From contig JAJTTP010000006.1 of NCBI GenBank assembly GCA_023313575.1, forward strand, positions 1,178,001 through 1,242,000: a DNA stretch of 64,000 nucleotides, written 5' to 3'. This document shows positions 1 through 12,734 of the stretch, piece after piece; the first letter of the stretch is position 1; each line of letters opens with the position of its first letter. Position numbers and translations under genes: made by a program. The notes beneath the pieces are model-generated. The model made no database searches. It had not been told where the DNA came from and saw only the letters and a program-made list of their open reading frames with translations. The DNA is from Eutypella sp. D-1 (taxonomy: Eukaryota > Ascomycota > Sordariomycetes > Xylariales > Diatrypaceae).

Positions 1-1186
1 TAGATGTATGTCTGTTCAGGTGAGGCGCGTCGTTTGGGACCCCTCCCATCTCCATTTGCTAGACCGAGCAAAATTGTTGCAACTTTACATGACACATACT
101 CAACAGCTTCATAGAAGATGCGCCAAGAAGTAGAATATCATATACGAGATCAGAGCAAATCCGTGGAAATGAATAGGAGGGTCTACCAGTGGTGGAAATG
201 CACAATATCGATGTTACACGTTTAGTCGGTATGCTACGTCACTAAACATGTAACATCAGTCACTTATCTATGGAAAGAAATCCCGCCCATTCACGTTGCT
301 TCAGCTTACAGTGACCCGTTGCTCCCGGTATGGGTCGTTTCACACCAACACCGATGCACTGCTCTCATGGGGACTTCCTGTGAGTATCCTCACCTTTCAA
401 GTGAGTACCTCGCAGGAAGGTAATGGAGTCTCCAGAAAGTCTATGAAAGCCGTTGCTTCGTAAATACCGTTGCTTCGTATATATAATTAAGGACCATTCA
501 CTGCATTATTGTATTAAGGCGACAAAAATGCTACCCACAGAGTTAGTATTAGCTTATCAGGTAAATGGGAAGGCCCCGGCCAGGTCCGGCCCTATTCTGC
601 AATGGTCGAGTGGCCTTCACCTATATATCCTCTAGATTAGTAGACTAGATAGAATTGACTCACGATAACGAGAACATCGACTTCATATGCCAGTCTCTGC
701 TGTATGCACATCATAGCTTGAACCCCATAATCACCACGCCAAATTGTGATTCGAGGTCATGAATGAACTTGGGCCCGGAGCTCGTTCGTATATATTGAGC
801 TATTCATGGATATATCTCAGATACCCGAGGGTCGTTGGGAGGGCAATGCACCCTTTACTATGTTGGACGCATAACATCATATCCAGGTCTCCTCTTCACC
901 GTCCCTCAACTCCAGCTCCGCCGAGGATACCTTGGAGAGACCGGATATCTTCCCAATGGCGGTGTGGCAGCACAGAAGGACCTAGAATATCACCCGTAAG
1001 TAGGCTTTACTATTTCGTGACGACGAGCCGACCAGAGACGGCCAGAGAGCCACGACTATGGTAATAGCCTTTGCCGTAGCTAGCGTAAAAAGGGGCCCTG
1101 GGCCAAGAACGAATTCCCGTTGAATCCTATGCTATAGGAAAGCCTATCGGTACTGGGACTATGGCGTTGCTGGCGTAGACAAAAGC

Positions 1187-1201
1187 GGGGGGGGGGGGGG
1201 G
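1187..1201. repeat. G15 homopolymer
   Basis: Uninterrupted run of 15 G on the plus strand. Similar but shorter G runs occur near 2182 and 10460. Confidence 0.9.
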
Positions 1202-1424
1202 CGTCCTCGCCCCTATTCGCCCTTTTTCATACAAATGCAAGCGAGATTGTTCACCATCCAGGACTACCGCACGGGGCCATTACTGCCAGGGAGGGATGCC
1301 TTGCTGGTGTGATAGGGGTAGCCCAGATACCTCAATACTGCTTCTTGGCCCCTCTCTTCACTGTGATGTTGAATATTGTCACCGTCATGACATCGACTTG
1401 CGCGGGACGCTGCGAAGTGCGTGC

Positions 1425-1444
1425 ATATATATATATATATATAT
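1425..1444. repeat. (AT)10 microsatellite
   Basis: Ten uninterrupted AT units in intergenic DNA. Confidence 0.9.
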
Positions 1445-2497
1445 GCTTGGGAGCACGTCACTCGATATATGGAGGCAGGCAGACGTAGTTTGGTATACAA
1501 GTTTAGTAACAGCCTATCTTGACTGGTATAGTGTAGTGGCGCAGCTCCTTCCCCTTTTCGCAGCTCCACCGCCGTACAGTTCATGCGCAGTCCCCTTTAT
1601 ATTCACAGGTTCCAAAGCAGAACACGGGCACACGACCGTCGGGTCACGGTGTGCATGCGGTACATCCGTGACCGCCAGCGTATCTGCACAAAACCAATGC
1701 AAGCGCGACGAATAGCGAGATTATCGGTAGCCCAGCTTGCTTTCTCCAGGAGATATATACCTGCTGCACTCGTATGCACATTCGCGAGTCAAGGCAAACC
1801 TGGTCGAGAGATCCGTATTGATGTGTTCAGGCACTGTTGCGTTGCGTCTTGGGACCTCCTACACCTACCTCCTAGGCGGTGTTAGACACGAAGCATCTCT
1901 ATATCCAATGTATGACTAGACCAGGTTGGCGTGTCTGTTCTAGGTGGCGGGGAGGTGACCGCGTCACGCCCCGAGGAGTCTGACGGCTCCTTCTCAATTC
2001 CCGGCCCGCATCAAGATATTGAGTTATTATATAGCTGTATTGGATCAGTGTATATGTCGAGAATGGTAGAGAGGTTGATTAGCACCCGAGCATCACCAGT
2101 TCGTCCCGAAGCCAGTCGTTGAGAATAGGCCATCGTCACATCGATTGAACCGAATACATCCGAGAAGCGAGACAGGAGTTGGGGGGGGGGGGTGTAGGGC
2201 ACGAGGTCTGCGTGTGGGGTTTGGGCTCCCTTTACTCTTATAATGAGATAGATAGGTAAAGCCAACTAGCTGCGTGACTCGGTTGCCTCATCTGGAGCTT
2301 TAGGAGGCACCGTCGTCACGTCTACCTGCAGAGGCCGACTAATGAGTACTTCTCAAGATCATAGGGTGGCTTGTAGGCTGCCAACTTCCCAGGGGATTGT
2401 GCAAACCCGCTACTACCTCTATTGAAACCAAGGGGATGGTTAAGACTACATTCTATGAAGCAGGAAGTTGCGAGTCGAAAGCAAACCCTAGATTGGA

Positions 2498-2523
2498 CTA
2501 TGCGTAGAACTGGTCGAGCACCA
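2498..2523 (-). other. candidate last exon of calcineurin B
   Basis: Fungal calcineurin B normally ends in Asp-Gln-Phe, encoded by a tiny final exon. Downstream of the last certain exon (ends 3156, phase 1) the only Asp-Gln-Phe codons in phase that I found are here, behind an AG at 2524-2525. This reading adds eight residues ending DQFYA and a TAG stop. It implies a 632-base intron and three extra residues before DQF, so it is only a candidate; the alternative is that translation reads on past 3156 to a stop near 2902. Confidence 0.3.
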
Positions 2524-3155
2524 CTTAGGCTCGCCGTTCGGTCAGGCTTTTCCTAGGGACAACTCTCACTACTTAGTTAGAACGCGACACTTAACCTCGT
2601 CGTTGGCACTACCGGAAAAAAAGGGTGCTGGCGAGTTTCCCAAGTTTTAACATATTATATCCAAAGGGAAGATGATGCCTCGCGAAGGAATATCTCTCCC
2701 CCCCGGGTAACGTGATCGAGAACTGTTCTTCTCACATGGCAGAGGCTTCCAGCTCGAGGAGTGGGCATCTTCTGAGCACGGTGTTCGATCTTCCCAGGGT
2801 CTCTTTCTGGATGACAACATGTTCTTCATAGCTACAAGAGCTCTCTCGGTATCTTGGATACTGTAGCCGGTCCAGTGACCAAGACTGGCCCTGAAATCAC
2901 TTTATACAAGCTCTGCCCTCACTAGCATGATGGCGAAATATTCTCTATTGGGGCACGTGCGAAATAGAAGCGCAAGGTGTTTTTCATGTGATCCAAGCCG
3001 ATCGTGAAGTGTCGTGAATTCATTACTACGGACGCCCCCCCGCTCACATATATAGGCGTTTAGAAGGAATCTACATACAAGACATATATAGTCAGCGCCC
3101 TGAGCGTCCAGGAAAAGGCGTTCATTGGAGGTAAACTCAAAAGCTCGGGACTTAC

Positions 3156-3995
3156 CTAGGGTCATGCTCATGCTGACGTCGGTGTTCTCGACCATCTTGG
3201 TGAACTCCTCGAAGCTGATCTTGCCGTCCTTATCGAGGTCCGCCTCCATGATGGTCTTGTCGACGATCTGCTGCAGCTGCTGGTCCTTCAGGTTGCTGCC
3301 GACCATCATCTTGAGGACGATGAACAGCTCCCCATTGCTGATGTACCCGTCGCGGTCGATGTCGTAGACCTTGAAGGCGAACTGCAGCTTCTGCTCCTTA
3401 TTGCCCTTGCTGCTGAACGCGCTCAGCCCCGACACGAACTCCTGGAAGTCCACGTCGCCGCCGCCATCCTCGTCGAAGATCGCTATCATCCTGTTTCCGC
3501 CCGGCGAACGCGTGCGGCCCTGTCAGCGTGACTCTGCCACCAACCATGCAAAGGTTCTGTATTGCTATGATATGTTGGGAGTGGACTATACCTCGTAGCA
3601 AGGGGATTCGATGATATTTGTGGTAGGCTCAAGAACTCATCCCGTTCGATTGTGCCGGAGTTGTCCTATCGTACGAGAAGAGTCGCTGGTCAGCGTCTGA
3701 CTGTTCACTCGGACAAGCTAGATAGGCAAGGGCGGATTGGATCGGGCTTAGAAGGGTGCATTTTCCTACCTTATCCAGCTTCATAAACCGCTTCCGCAGA
3801 CGATCCACCTCATCCCGGTCGACTGTATATGACGACGATTAGAACGCGACTAGTAGATAGACAAGAGACAAGAGACAAGAAACAAAAGAGCCGGAGAGCA
3901 ACCGGAGAGGAAACAGAGAGAGAGAGAGAGAATGGATCCATACAGTTGGACCCTTCGACAATGTTGTCCAGTACCGCGCTGGTGGTATTCCCCAT
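3156..3995 (-). CDS. cnb1: calcineurin regulatory subunit B (four certain exons)
   Basis: Ca2+-binding regulatory subunit of the phosphatase calcineurin; it binds the catalytic A subunit and, with calmodulin, activates it in calcium stress and growth signalling. Exons on the minus strand: 3995-3944, 3822-3770, 3665-3592, 3490-3156; phases join exactly and give 171 residues plus one base. The start MGNTTSA is the family N-myristoylation signal. Four EF-hands are visible: a degenerate-to-good first loop beginning DKDNSGTIE, then [20 protein letters not shown] and [10 protein letters not shown]. The family is about 174 residues, so only the last three are missing here. They should be Asp-Gln-Phe; where that exon lies is unclear (see 2498-2523). 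Intron 1 carries an (AG)n tract. Identification is by family knowledge of near-invariant sequence and is very secure; only the 3' end is not. Confidence 0.93.
3913..3931. repeat. (AG)n tract in cnb1 intron 1
   Basis: About nine AG units lie inside the first intron of the calcineurin B gene, upstream of its second exon on the minus strand. Confidence 0.8.
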
Positions 3996-6525
3996 CTTGG
4001 ATAAGGCTCTCCCGGGAAGGAGTAGACACAGACGACGGAGGAAGAAAGAAAGTTCGTAGATAAGGGCCCGTATCGCAGGTGCGGATGCGGATGCGGTGCG
4101 GATGCGGACGCGGGATCGGAATCGGAATAAGGATTCGGGCCGGGGAGTTGAAATCCGAGGTCCAGAGATCCAGATATCCAGATATCCAGATGTCCGATAT
4201 CGTCAACTCAAGTCGGGTACTAGCCGTAGTAGTAGTAGTAGAGGCTGAGAGTCTTAGAGTCTTCGAATCTTCGTCTCTTCTTTGGAATCCAGTTATTTGG
4301 CTTTATGCGTTCCCCAATAGATCACCTTAGCTTCTAACCTAAAATAATACAACGATGACAATGACGATACTGATGAAGGCTTGATAAGAAATAGGTATTC
4401 ATAAAAAGGGTGGCGCCAAAACTTTAAGGTTCCTGGGTATCAATGATAAGCAGTGATATAGCGAAGTAATGAAGTTGATGATGGAGTAACCTTGGGGACA
4501 GGACCTGATGGAGAGGTAGGTAGGTGATAAGGCTGAAAGGGGCAGAAGGGGGATTTGTGGTGTAGTGGGGGTGGTGAATAGTAGAGGTAGATACTAGGTA
4601 GATACCCAAAAAGAAGAGTGGATTTCAGACGAGGCAGACCTCTTTGTGGAGGAGTTTACTACAAGAAGAAATAGTACTTTGATGAGTAGGAGGAGGTACG
4701 AAATTTATCTGCCGACTCCCGGGGTAATACAAAGTACCTCCCTAAGTACCTATCAGGTTGAAGTTCAGGTGGAGGTTCCAATGACAGCATAATTGTGCAT
4801 CCCGAGGTCCTATCTACGCTTGCTAGGACAAACCCCCCAAACGCCACAATTAAGCCACTTTCGTAAGAATGCCTTCCCAGGTGGCTAGTTAAGGTGGTAT
4901 TCTATTGATAGTAGGCAACAGCGTTTTTCTGGTCCTTATCTTCTAGCTACATATTCCTAACTAAATGTAGGGAGTAGTCAGTCGTATTATAAGAAACAAC
5001 ACAAAAAGTCTCAAGGTAGACATCTATCAGGAAATGCTTTGTTTGCTGTAGAGCAATTCTAGAAGCAGAAGACCATGTGGCTGAGAGGCTCGCCAACAGC
5101 CACGACTCCTTTCACATAAGGTTGCTGTGAAGTACGGACCAAACTAACAATCAAGCTCCCATACCCGTCGTATCAATTTGCTAAATGTAAATGTAGTCTA
5201 ACCATTTCATGCCATTTTCGGTTTTCTTATTATTCGAAAATATTCCTACCTTACTAGCTGACTGTATTTACATCTCTACAATGTAAAGGTTCAGGCATGG
5301 AGCTTAGATGCGTGGTAGCGGCCGCAGTGTATGTAGAGATAAGTGTCGGTGGCCGTCTAAGCCGTCACCCCCTTTCCAAGGTTTTGTGCCTGGATGATTC
5401 ATTTGTAGAAATTACTATTCTAAACCCTTTTTTGTCATTAGCTGATGATGGAATCTCGGAAGCAAAAGGCCAGGCTTGATAAGGCCATCGAATAGGATAA
5501 GAATGGAGGCCTTGGCAGCATAATTCTATGTGCATAATTTTAGGGGCTCCATGTAGTGTCCTTTCCCTCATGGTGCTAGCGGTTTCCATTTTCTTATTGT
5601 CAGCCAATTGAATTGCTCCCTGAAGTAAGTGAGTAGGCGCTAAAGCTGTACTAAAAAGTATTAGCGTTATTGATTCACAGAGCGGTGGAAGCACTCAAGG
5701 CATACATACCTCCAGGGCAGTACGGAACACATTCCAATGCGTAATTGCTGGCTAGACAGCTAGAATGGGGGAGAAGGTGCGTGCGTCTTGTATGTATGAA
5801 TGTGTGCCGCCCTTGGAAGCAAACCAACCAACCAGCCATTCTTTGCAGCCCGTTGCGAGCCGGCCTAACCTCTTTTCACCTATCCGATCCTACATCAACC
5901 AAGAAAATTTCATAAAATTTGCTCCTGACCTACCTTGCATTGCGTTTGCCCATACTTAGTACGCATACGGATACATACCACCAAACACATAGCACAACAA
6001 CTCCCCTTACACACACACACTCGTACTCACACACAAGTCGTGTGGCCCGCCCACTTTTGGAGACCAGCGAAAAAAAAAAAAAAAAGGTGTTCCCTCCCTA
6101 AAACCAACCTACCTAAACCTAGGTCAACTAAGCCTGGGGGTCTTGCATTACGAGGAGAGAAAAAATTTGCGCGTGTGCAAAGGTAGAAGCCCCAAAACAA
6201 ATCCCCAACGTCACCTCACCCCGTCACTCCCCCCCGTCGTCGAACAAACAAGGTCCCCAACTTTGAGCCATCGAAACGGCCGCCATAACATCAGAAATTC
6301 AATTGAAAAAGTAGATTTCCCGTTATCGCATGACCTGAATTATAGGAAACCCGAATTTTTTCGGGATTTTTCCGCCGAAAACGCGACGGTTTTCCACTGC
6401 AAAGTGGAAAATCCCGCGTTTCTTACCTCCCCCCCCTCTTCCCCCCAAGAAACCTTAACGTCCAACCCCCAACCCCCCCAGGCCGCCCGCCCACTGTGTG
6501 TGCCCGCCTACCACACACGCCCGCC
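3996..6525. other. divergent intergenic region cnb1 / epl1
   Basis: Shared upstream region of cnb1 (minus) and epl1 (plus). Next to cnb1 it has short-period repeats (4079-4200). Next to epl1 it is rich in CA/CT and pyrimidine runs (5990-6040, 6190-6240, 6420-6500) with an A16-17 run near 6070, as expected for fungal 5' UTR and promoter DNA. No protein-like frame is seen. Confidence 0.6.
4079..4200. repeat. short-period repeats upstream of cnb1
   Basis: Two adjacent low-complexity blocks: imperfect GCGGAT hexamers (4079-4115) and imperfect CCAGATAT octamers (4168-4197). They lie within about 200 bases of the cnb1 start, so probably in its 5' UTR or core promoter. Confidence 0.75.
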
Positions 6526-8520
6526 ATGGCCACCCGGAAGGTGCGATATAAGAAACTAAACACAAAAACTCTTCTCCCCGTATTACGCGAAGACCAAATT
6601 GATCCCAACGAATATGAATCTCTCACAACTGAACAACAAATTGCCACCGGCGTCGAGCAAGCCGAAGAAAATGTGAGTTTGCATCTATTTATTCATTTGT
6701 TTTCACTTACCCTTTTTGTCTTGGTATTTCTCTCTTTCAGGTCTAAGTCACGTGCATCGCATCTGCTTGCATCTTACACCGTTTGAAGACTAAAATCACG
6801 TGATCCACTCGTGATGCATGCGGACCTCCTATCTTGTTAACCCTCCCCGTACATCGAGGAGGACTTACCGTAAGCTAATGATATATCCCATCTCTAGGAA
6901 TACCATTTGCAGGCTGCACTCAAGGGCGTCGGCACGAGTACGGATAACGAAATCCCCGTGCCGCCGCCCCAGGCAAGTCAGATCAATTATGACGAGCTGT
7001 ATCCCAAACCATACGTAGAACCTCGCAACTATATCAAATTCTCTGATACTGTCGAAGAGACCTTGAGTGTTCTCTATGACATGACCACGGAGGATGATGA
7101 GTATTTGAAGACTTACAATGCCAAGAAGTCACCTAGCAATCAGCTTTCCGAAGATGACTTCGAACGCATCATGGAGGTGTTTGAGGATACTGCTGCGGAG
7201 CAGGCCCCTTTTGCTGCCGTCGATAACACAGTTGTCCCATATGACACCATGGCCCAGGCAATGGCTCACATCCTGAATTCTAAGTTGGTTCAGGCACATG
7301 CCAAAAACATATACGAATACTGGAAGAATCGCCGGCAGGACATGGGCAATAAGCCTTTACATCCTTCGCTCAAGTTCGAGACGCATCAGGATAGTGATGA
7401 CATGGACCCTTACGTCTGCTTCCGGAGACGCGAAGTACGGCAGACGAGAAAGACGAGGGCTCGTGACTTGCAGGTAGTGGACAAGCTCAAGCGACTGCGG
7501 AGGGAACTGGAAGATGGGCGTCAGCTGGTAGTCTTTTCATATCAGCGAGAGCTCCTGAAGAAGGAGGTACTTAAGTCAGACAGGAGTGTGTTCGAGGCAC
7601 GGACGCGAGTGAAGGACACCAAGGTCCGCCTTAACATTAAGACAGATGATGAGGATCTCCTCAATATAGCACCGCGGAAACGCCAGAGGACAGAAGCCAC
7701 ACAGCCCCGTGTCCCCCATCCTGTGGCTCGTGCTGTTGCACGCCCCGATGGGAGGGCTCCGGATGGCGTCGATCTCGCGCTTTTGTCTCATAAGAAGGCC
7801 GAGAAGGAACAAGAACTGCATGCAGAGATCCGGAATAAGATTCTGGCGCACAGGAGATGGAACCAGAACCATGTTGATCTCACGGCGGGTCCTCTGCCGC
7901 CAGTCAGGCAGGAGCAGGAACCCAGCTTCCGGCCTGCCAAAGCGCAGCAGCTCATGACGCCTCCGGGTTCATCTGTATCGGATTCCATGGAGACTGACGA
8001 GGCCGCAAAGACCACCCAACACAAGGATGATCTGTCCATTAGCACCTTGCCCGTTTATGATTCGGACTCGGACTCGGATCATGTCGAGATGTATAAGTGG
8101 CGGCGCCGTATTGGCCGAAACAATAGGCAGTGGTTGGACAGGCGGCCCGTGAGACTCGGGCCTGGTAGCCCACCGCCTGAAGTTGACTCAACCGAGTCCG
8201 ACCGGTGGAAGTATGATCAGGACTCGGCTGATGAGGAAGATCCGCCCGTGTATGAGGTTGATGAGTTCAGTCCAGAACAAATGAAATATCGGTCAACGAT
8301 CCCCTACCCGGCATCAATTTTTGGCCGGCGGATCGACCCAACCGCGCTTCCAAATGGAGTTCACCCGGCGCGGCAAGGTTTGCCTCAGGCACAACCGCAC
8401 GCACCCGTACAACAGCCGCCGCTAAAGGCCCCGTCGTCGTCTTCGCAGCCTCTTAAAGCCCAAGGGCCGGCTCAAGCCCCGTCTCAGTCACCACCCCAGC
8501 CACCCCAATTCTCAGCCTAG
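6526..8520 (+). CDS. epl1: Enhancer of polycomb-like protein, NuA4 subunit
   Basis: Scaffold subunit of the NuA4 histone H4/H2A acetyltransferase; it anchors the Esa1 catalytic module (piccolo NuA4) and joins it to the Tra1 scaffold. Exons 6526-6672 and 6898-8520, phase 0, give 589 residues. The N terminus MATRKVRYKK and the segment around TEQQIATGVEQAEEN are the hallmark of the EPcA domain (roughly residues 1-150), which continues across the intron as EYHLQAALKG. A basic, helical EPcB-like region follows, then an acidic/Ser-rich stretch and a Pro/Gln-rich tail after about residue 540. The start was chosen at the ATG that gives the conserved N terminus. tra1, another NuA4 gene, lies at the other end of the window. 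Confidence 0.95.
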
Positions 8521-11500
8521 GTAGCTAAGCCACCGCAGGGGACTGCTCAAGAAGAGGCTTATATAGTGTGTCAACCCCTTTAGGACCGCAGATGGGAAAA
8601 CCAGGATGAGGACGGCAAACTGGTGTGTCTACCGATCTGTGTGCCAGAAGATCCCCAGGGCCCATCTGCCTAGTCTTCGGGCTACTCTTCTGGGGCCTTG
8701 TGGGAAGAGTATCCGAATGTGCGTTCCCGTCACGGATAAGAGCATCGTGTATGCGGCAGCTGCATAACCCGAAAGGGGTTCTCCATGCCTGTCCCCTTCG
8801 AGCCGAATCATATATGGACAGAGGGCAGGAGGATCCGAGACATGTATATACACACATCATCGTGAGACGCGATAGGGCACCACGGAAATGGGGCCGGCCT
8901 GGCAACGTCCTTGTACATAAAATAAGCCCGCTTCAAGAAGCGTTGAACGAAGGAAGACGATATCGAGACGTGTGGCGTTGGTGTTCGGGGGGGTGCCGTC
9001 CCTCCCCCACCGTACATTGTATGTAGTTGCCGAGGGAAAGACCATATGCATAGCGACCGGAGTTGGGCGGTATTTGGTTTTGACGGCATTCCAATGAGGT
9101 TGAGGAAAGAACAAGAATCAAGAAAAAAACTTATTCACCCCCACCTCAAACCGACTTTCGTGATTTGATTCTGCTTGCGCCACGCATACATACGTTTTGG
9201 ATCGTTCCGTGATACTCGAGCTCTTCCCGAGAGGAGGTTTGGTGATAGATGGCGTAAGAGTTGTAGCACCTTCGGGTCAGAGAGCCCGTGCTATCTGTGT
9301 TATACGAGTAGGTTTTTTGTTTCTTCCCTTCTCCGGTCCTCCGGCGACGTGCCGCGGTTTTGTATGCTCAAGGCCATTGGGCCTTGGAATTGTAGAGACC
9401 ATCAAATATGCGACTCCTGTGCCAAACCCCTTGCTGATTCTGGGGCGAAGGTGGAGAGAGAGTGGCGGCTGTGTCGAGCAATGGCGGGTTGGGTGGTATA
9501 GTACAGTCGAGAGTTGTTTTTCTTGTAGATAGACGCTGGCTGCGCTGGCTGGCGCAAGGGAAGTACGCTGTTTGCGATGTATGAGCCGAGGCGGAACGAG
9601 CAAAAGAGAGGCGAGGCGAGGCGGGTAGATTGGCACCGCTTTTCGAAGACCATAATGGGAGGGCTAAGCTGCCGTAGTAGGCAGAGAGAGTGTGTGTATG
9701 TGGCGAGACGGCTGGTCGGCCGCGCTATATTTGAGCCCACGGAAACAAAATCAAGCTGAAGCCGCGGACATCCCGAGGAGTAAATATAGACCATTGCCTG
9801 TCTGCCTGCTTGTTGCTTGCCTCCGCCCCCACCGCTTCGGCGTGGGCCGTCATTCGGTTGCGGTTTTAGTAGTAGCCATCGCTAGAGTCCCGCTCGATGC
9901 CGTAGACAGCTACATATAATAGAAAGAAGGTTCTTCGAGTAGAGGCTATTGTGAAGGGGGGGCGAGGGGTGAGAAGGAAGAGCGGGGAGGAGGAGGAAGC
10001 TGTGGAAGTAAAAATGAATGAGGGGAATGGAGGATATAGATGCTTGACCCGTTGGACTTCAGGCGATGAAATATACAGCGGAGCCAGTAGTAGAGACGGT
10101 TACTACTTGATTTTGGTATATGGCTGGCTGAGCTGAAGACAGCAGCGAGCGCAATCGTCAGTCAGACGAGACAGGTGAGACTATCCTTCTCTTCCTCGCC
10201 GCTCCGTTGCTGACTACAGAGCTGAGTTTGCTATAGAAGGAGTGAGAAGGAAAGTGTCCCCTCTCCTCTTGTACAGCATCGGAAACAAGGAATTTTACAA
10301 TAAATATAGTATATATGTCCGTCTACAGAAGAGAAGGGGGTTTAGAGAGGAGAAGAATAGTGATTGCGACATGCTGAAGCGCACAGCTACGTGGTCGGCC
10401 CAAGAACAAAAGAAACCAGAATGCCAGTTGCTAACTTGCTGACTGTGTGTGGATGGGTTTGGGGGGGGGGGGTAAGGAGAGGAGGAGGAATATTATTGTG
10501 GTTGATAAGTTTCCCGACCGGGACCCACATTACGCATGTGCATAGTAAACCCTGCTCCTACCTAAAATGTAACCTACCGGTCCAATCCACCAGTTAGCAG
10601 GCCGGTAAAAGGACAAAGACCCTTGGGTACCTAGTGTAATTACTATGTACCTACCTAGCCTTTCCACCTACATAAGTACATACATGAGTACATAGCATAC
10701 TAGAGCTCTACGGGAGCTTTATGTTTTTTTAGTGTCCCGTCCGGTTCCTGTCACCACCAAGTCATGGATTTTTACACCAAAATAACGGTTTGCCGCGGGC
10801 GGGATGATCCATATTCTGTATCGATAAGGGTCTAAGCTACCTGGGTAGAGGATAGAACATATGTAGCCGCTACGTCTTCTTGCAGAACCTGAGAACTTGC
10901 TGCATATAGTGGAGAGGGGCATTATGGATATAAAACCCATAGACGGGTTTCCTCAGGTTCACACAAAGGATATTTGAGATTTCGGTTAGCGATTTTAAGT
11001 CAGTCTTATCTGCACAATAGGGTCATCTAGCAGGAACGATATGCATGTTTGGTGGCCCCCCCGACTGCTACCTGCCCGGTATTGGAGGTGGTTAAAAGAT
11101 AGGTACCTGTGTACTGGACTTGAACCCCCCCGCTATGATCACATGTGTAGCAGTAGGTACTTAAATACAGTCAGAGGTATATGCGCAAGCACCTAAGCTA
11201 GTCCTATGAGTTCATAACATGTAGATGGGTGCTCATGTATTGATTGTCATGCATCCTCCAAGTCAGACAAATGTGCATACCTACCTAAAATACTTATATA
11301 GATGTGAGGACACTTAATTCATATTTGCCTGAAGGCCATGCGCCCGAAAACACAATATGCTTCTAGACTAGACAACTAACAAGACACATATTCATATAGT
11401 TGAGCAACTGATTTTTAATTTATTTTGTTCTTAGCTTGCCCAATAATTACCAGGCTTACTCCTAGGTTGGATACCTAGGGGCAGAAAAAGATACCCCGCT

Positions 11501-11579
11501 ATAGTTACCACATAGAGTGAGGTAGCGTTATCGATATCGATTATCACTGCCCTGGCGATATCAAACCACCAAACTCACG
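8521..11579. other. gene-free stretch between epl1 and kae1
   Basis: Three kilobases with only short frames that show no family or codon bias. From about 10,600 on it has many TACCTA/TAGGTA words (10,625-10,690, 11,090-11,170), a motif repeated in other gaps of the window. A G9-10 run lies near 10,460. Probably promoter and intergenic DNA. Confidence 0.55.
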
Positions 11580-12734
11580 ATGGCGCCTGGAGCGGAAACA
11601 CTGAATGAGAAGAAGAAGAAGAAGCCGTTACTGGCGCTAGGGTGTGAGGGTAGCGCGAATAAGCTCGGCATCGGCATCATTGAGCACGACCCGGCGACGG
11701 GCGCCTCGAGAATCCTGGCCAACATCCGGCACACGTTCGTATCGCCGCCGGGGACCGGGTTCCTGCCGAAGGACACGGCGCGGCACCACCGGGCGTTCTT
11801 CGCGCGGCTGGCGCGCGCGGCCCTCGACGAGGCCGGCGTCACCCCCTCCCAGCTCGCCTGCATCTGCTACACGCGGGGACCCGGGATGGGGGCGCCGCTG
11901 CAGTCGGTGGCGGTGGCGGCGCGGACGCTGTCGCTGCTGTGGGGCGGGCTGCCGCTCGTCGGCGTCAACCACTGCGTCGGCCACATCGAGATGGGCCGCG
12001 AGATCACGGGAGCCCAGAATCCCGTCGTCCTCTACGTCAGCGGCGGCAACACCCAGGTCATCGCCTACGCCGAGCGCCGCTACCGCATCTTCGGCGAGAC
12101 CCTCGATATCGCCGTCGGCAACTGCCTCGACCGCTTCGCCCGCGCCCTCAACATCAGCAACGACCCCGCCCCGGGCTACAACATCGAGCAGCTCGCCAAG
12201 AAGGGCGGCCGCAGCGGCGCCCTCATCGACATCCCCTACGCCGTCAAGGGAATGGACTGCAGCTTCAGCGGCATCCTGTCGGCCGCCGAGCTGCTGGCCG
12301 CGCAGATGTACGAGCAGCAGCGGGAGCGTGAGAAGAAGAAGAAGCTGGAGGGGAAGGGAGAGGGGGGCGAGGTCGGGGAGGAGGACGGGATTCTTCTCAC
12401 GCCCGAGGACCTGTGCTTCAGCCTGCAGGAGACGGTTTTCGCGATGCTGGTGGAGATCACGGAGCGGGCGATGGCGCACGTGGGCAGCAGCCAGGTGCTG
12501 ATCGTGGGCGGGGTGGGGTGCAACGAGCGGCTGCAGGAGATGATGGGCGGCATGGCCCGCGAGCGCGGCGGCAGCGTCTACGCCACCGACGAGCGCTTCT
12601 GCATCGACAACGGCATCATGATCGCCCACGCCGGCCTGCTCGCCTACGAGACCGGCTTCCGCACCCCGCTCGCCGACAGCACCTGCACCCAGCGGTTCCG
12701 CACCGACGAGGTCTATATCAAGTGGAGGGATTGA
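11580..12734 (+). CDS. kae1: tRNA N6-adenosine threonylcarbamoyltransferase Kae1 (KEOPS)
   Basis: Catalytic subunit of the KEOPS/EKC complex, which puts the threonylcarbamoyl group on A37 of ANN-decoding tRNAs. Single exon, 384 residues. The ASKHA fold is clear: the nucleotide motif near residues 20-30 ([12 protein letters not shown]), the metal site H131/H135 in [20 protein letters not shown] at about 152-160, and the third metal ligand D343 in [10 protein letters not shown]. Two features are unusual: a run of five lysines at residues 11-15 before the fold and a charged, low-complexity insertion at about 246-270 (Arg/Lys/Glu/Gly) where related proteins are shorter. Very GC-rich third codon positions produce a 369-residue antisense frame with no family resemblance. 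Convergent with the complex I gene that follows. Confidence 0.96.
   Translation: MAPGAETLNEKKKKKPLLALGCEGSANKLGIGIIEHDPATGASRILANIRHTFVSPPGTGFLPKDTARHHRAFFARLARAALDEAGVTPSQLACICYTRGPGMGAPLQSVAVAARTLSLLWGGLPLVGVNHCVGHIEMGREITGAQNPVVLYVSGGNTQVIAYAERRYRIFGETLDIAVGNCLDRFARALNISNDPAPGYNIEQLAKKGGRSGALIDIPYAVKGMDCSFSGILSAAELLAAQMYEQQREREKKKKLEGKGEGGEVGEEDGILLTPEDLCFSLQETVFAMLVEITERAMAHVGSSQVLIVGGVGCNERLQEMMGGMARERGGSVYATDERFCIDNGIMIAHAGLLAYETGFRTPLADSTCTQRFRTDEVYIKWRD

Larger units (their letters stand above)
1..2497. other. gene-free stretch at left edge
   Basis: I see no reading frame with protein-like composition or a recognisable family on either strand. The stretch holds a 15-base G run (1187-1201), an (AT)10 tract (1425-1444) and a 10-base G run near 2182. 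It may be 3' flank of cnb1 and unassigned intergenic DNA. Confidence 0.6.
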
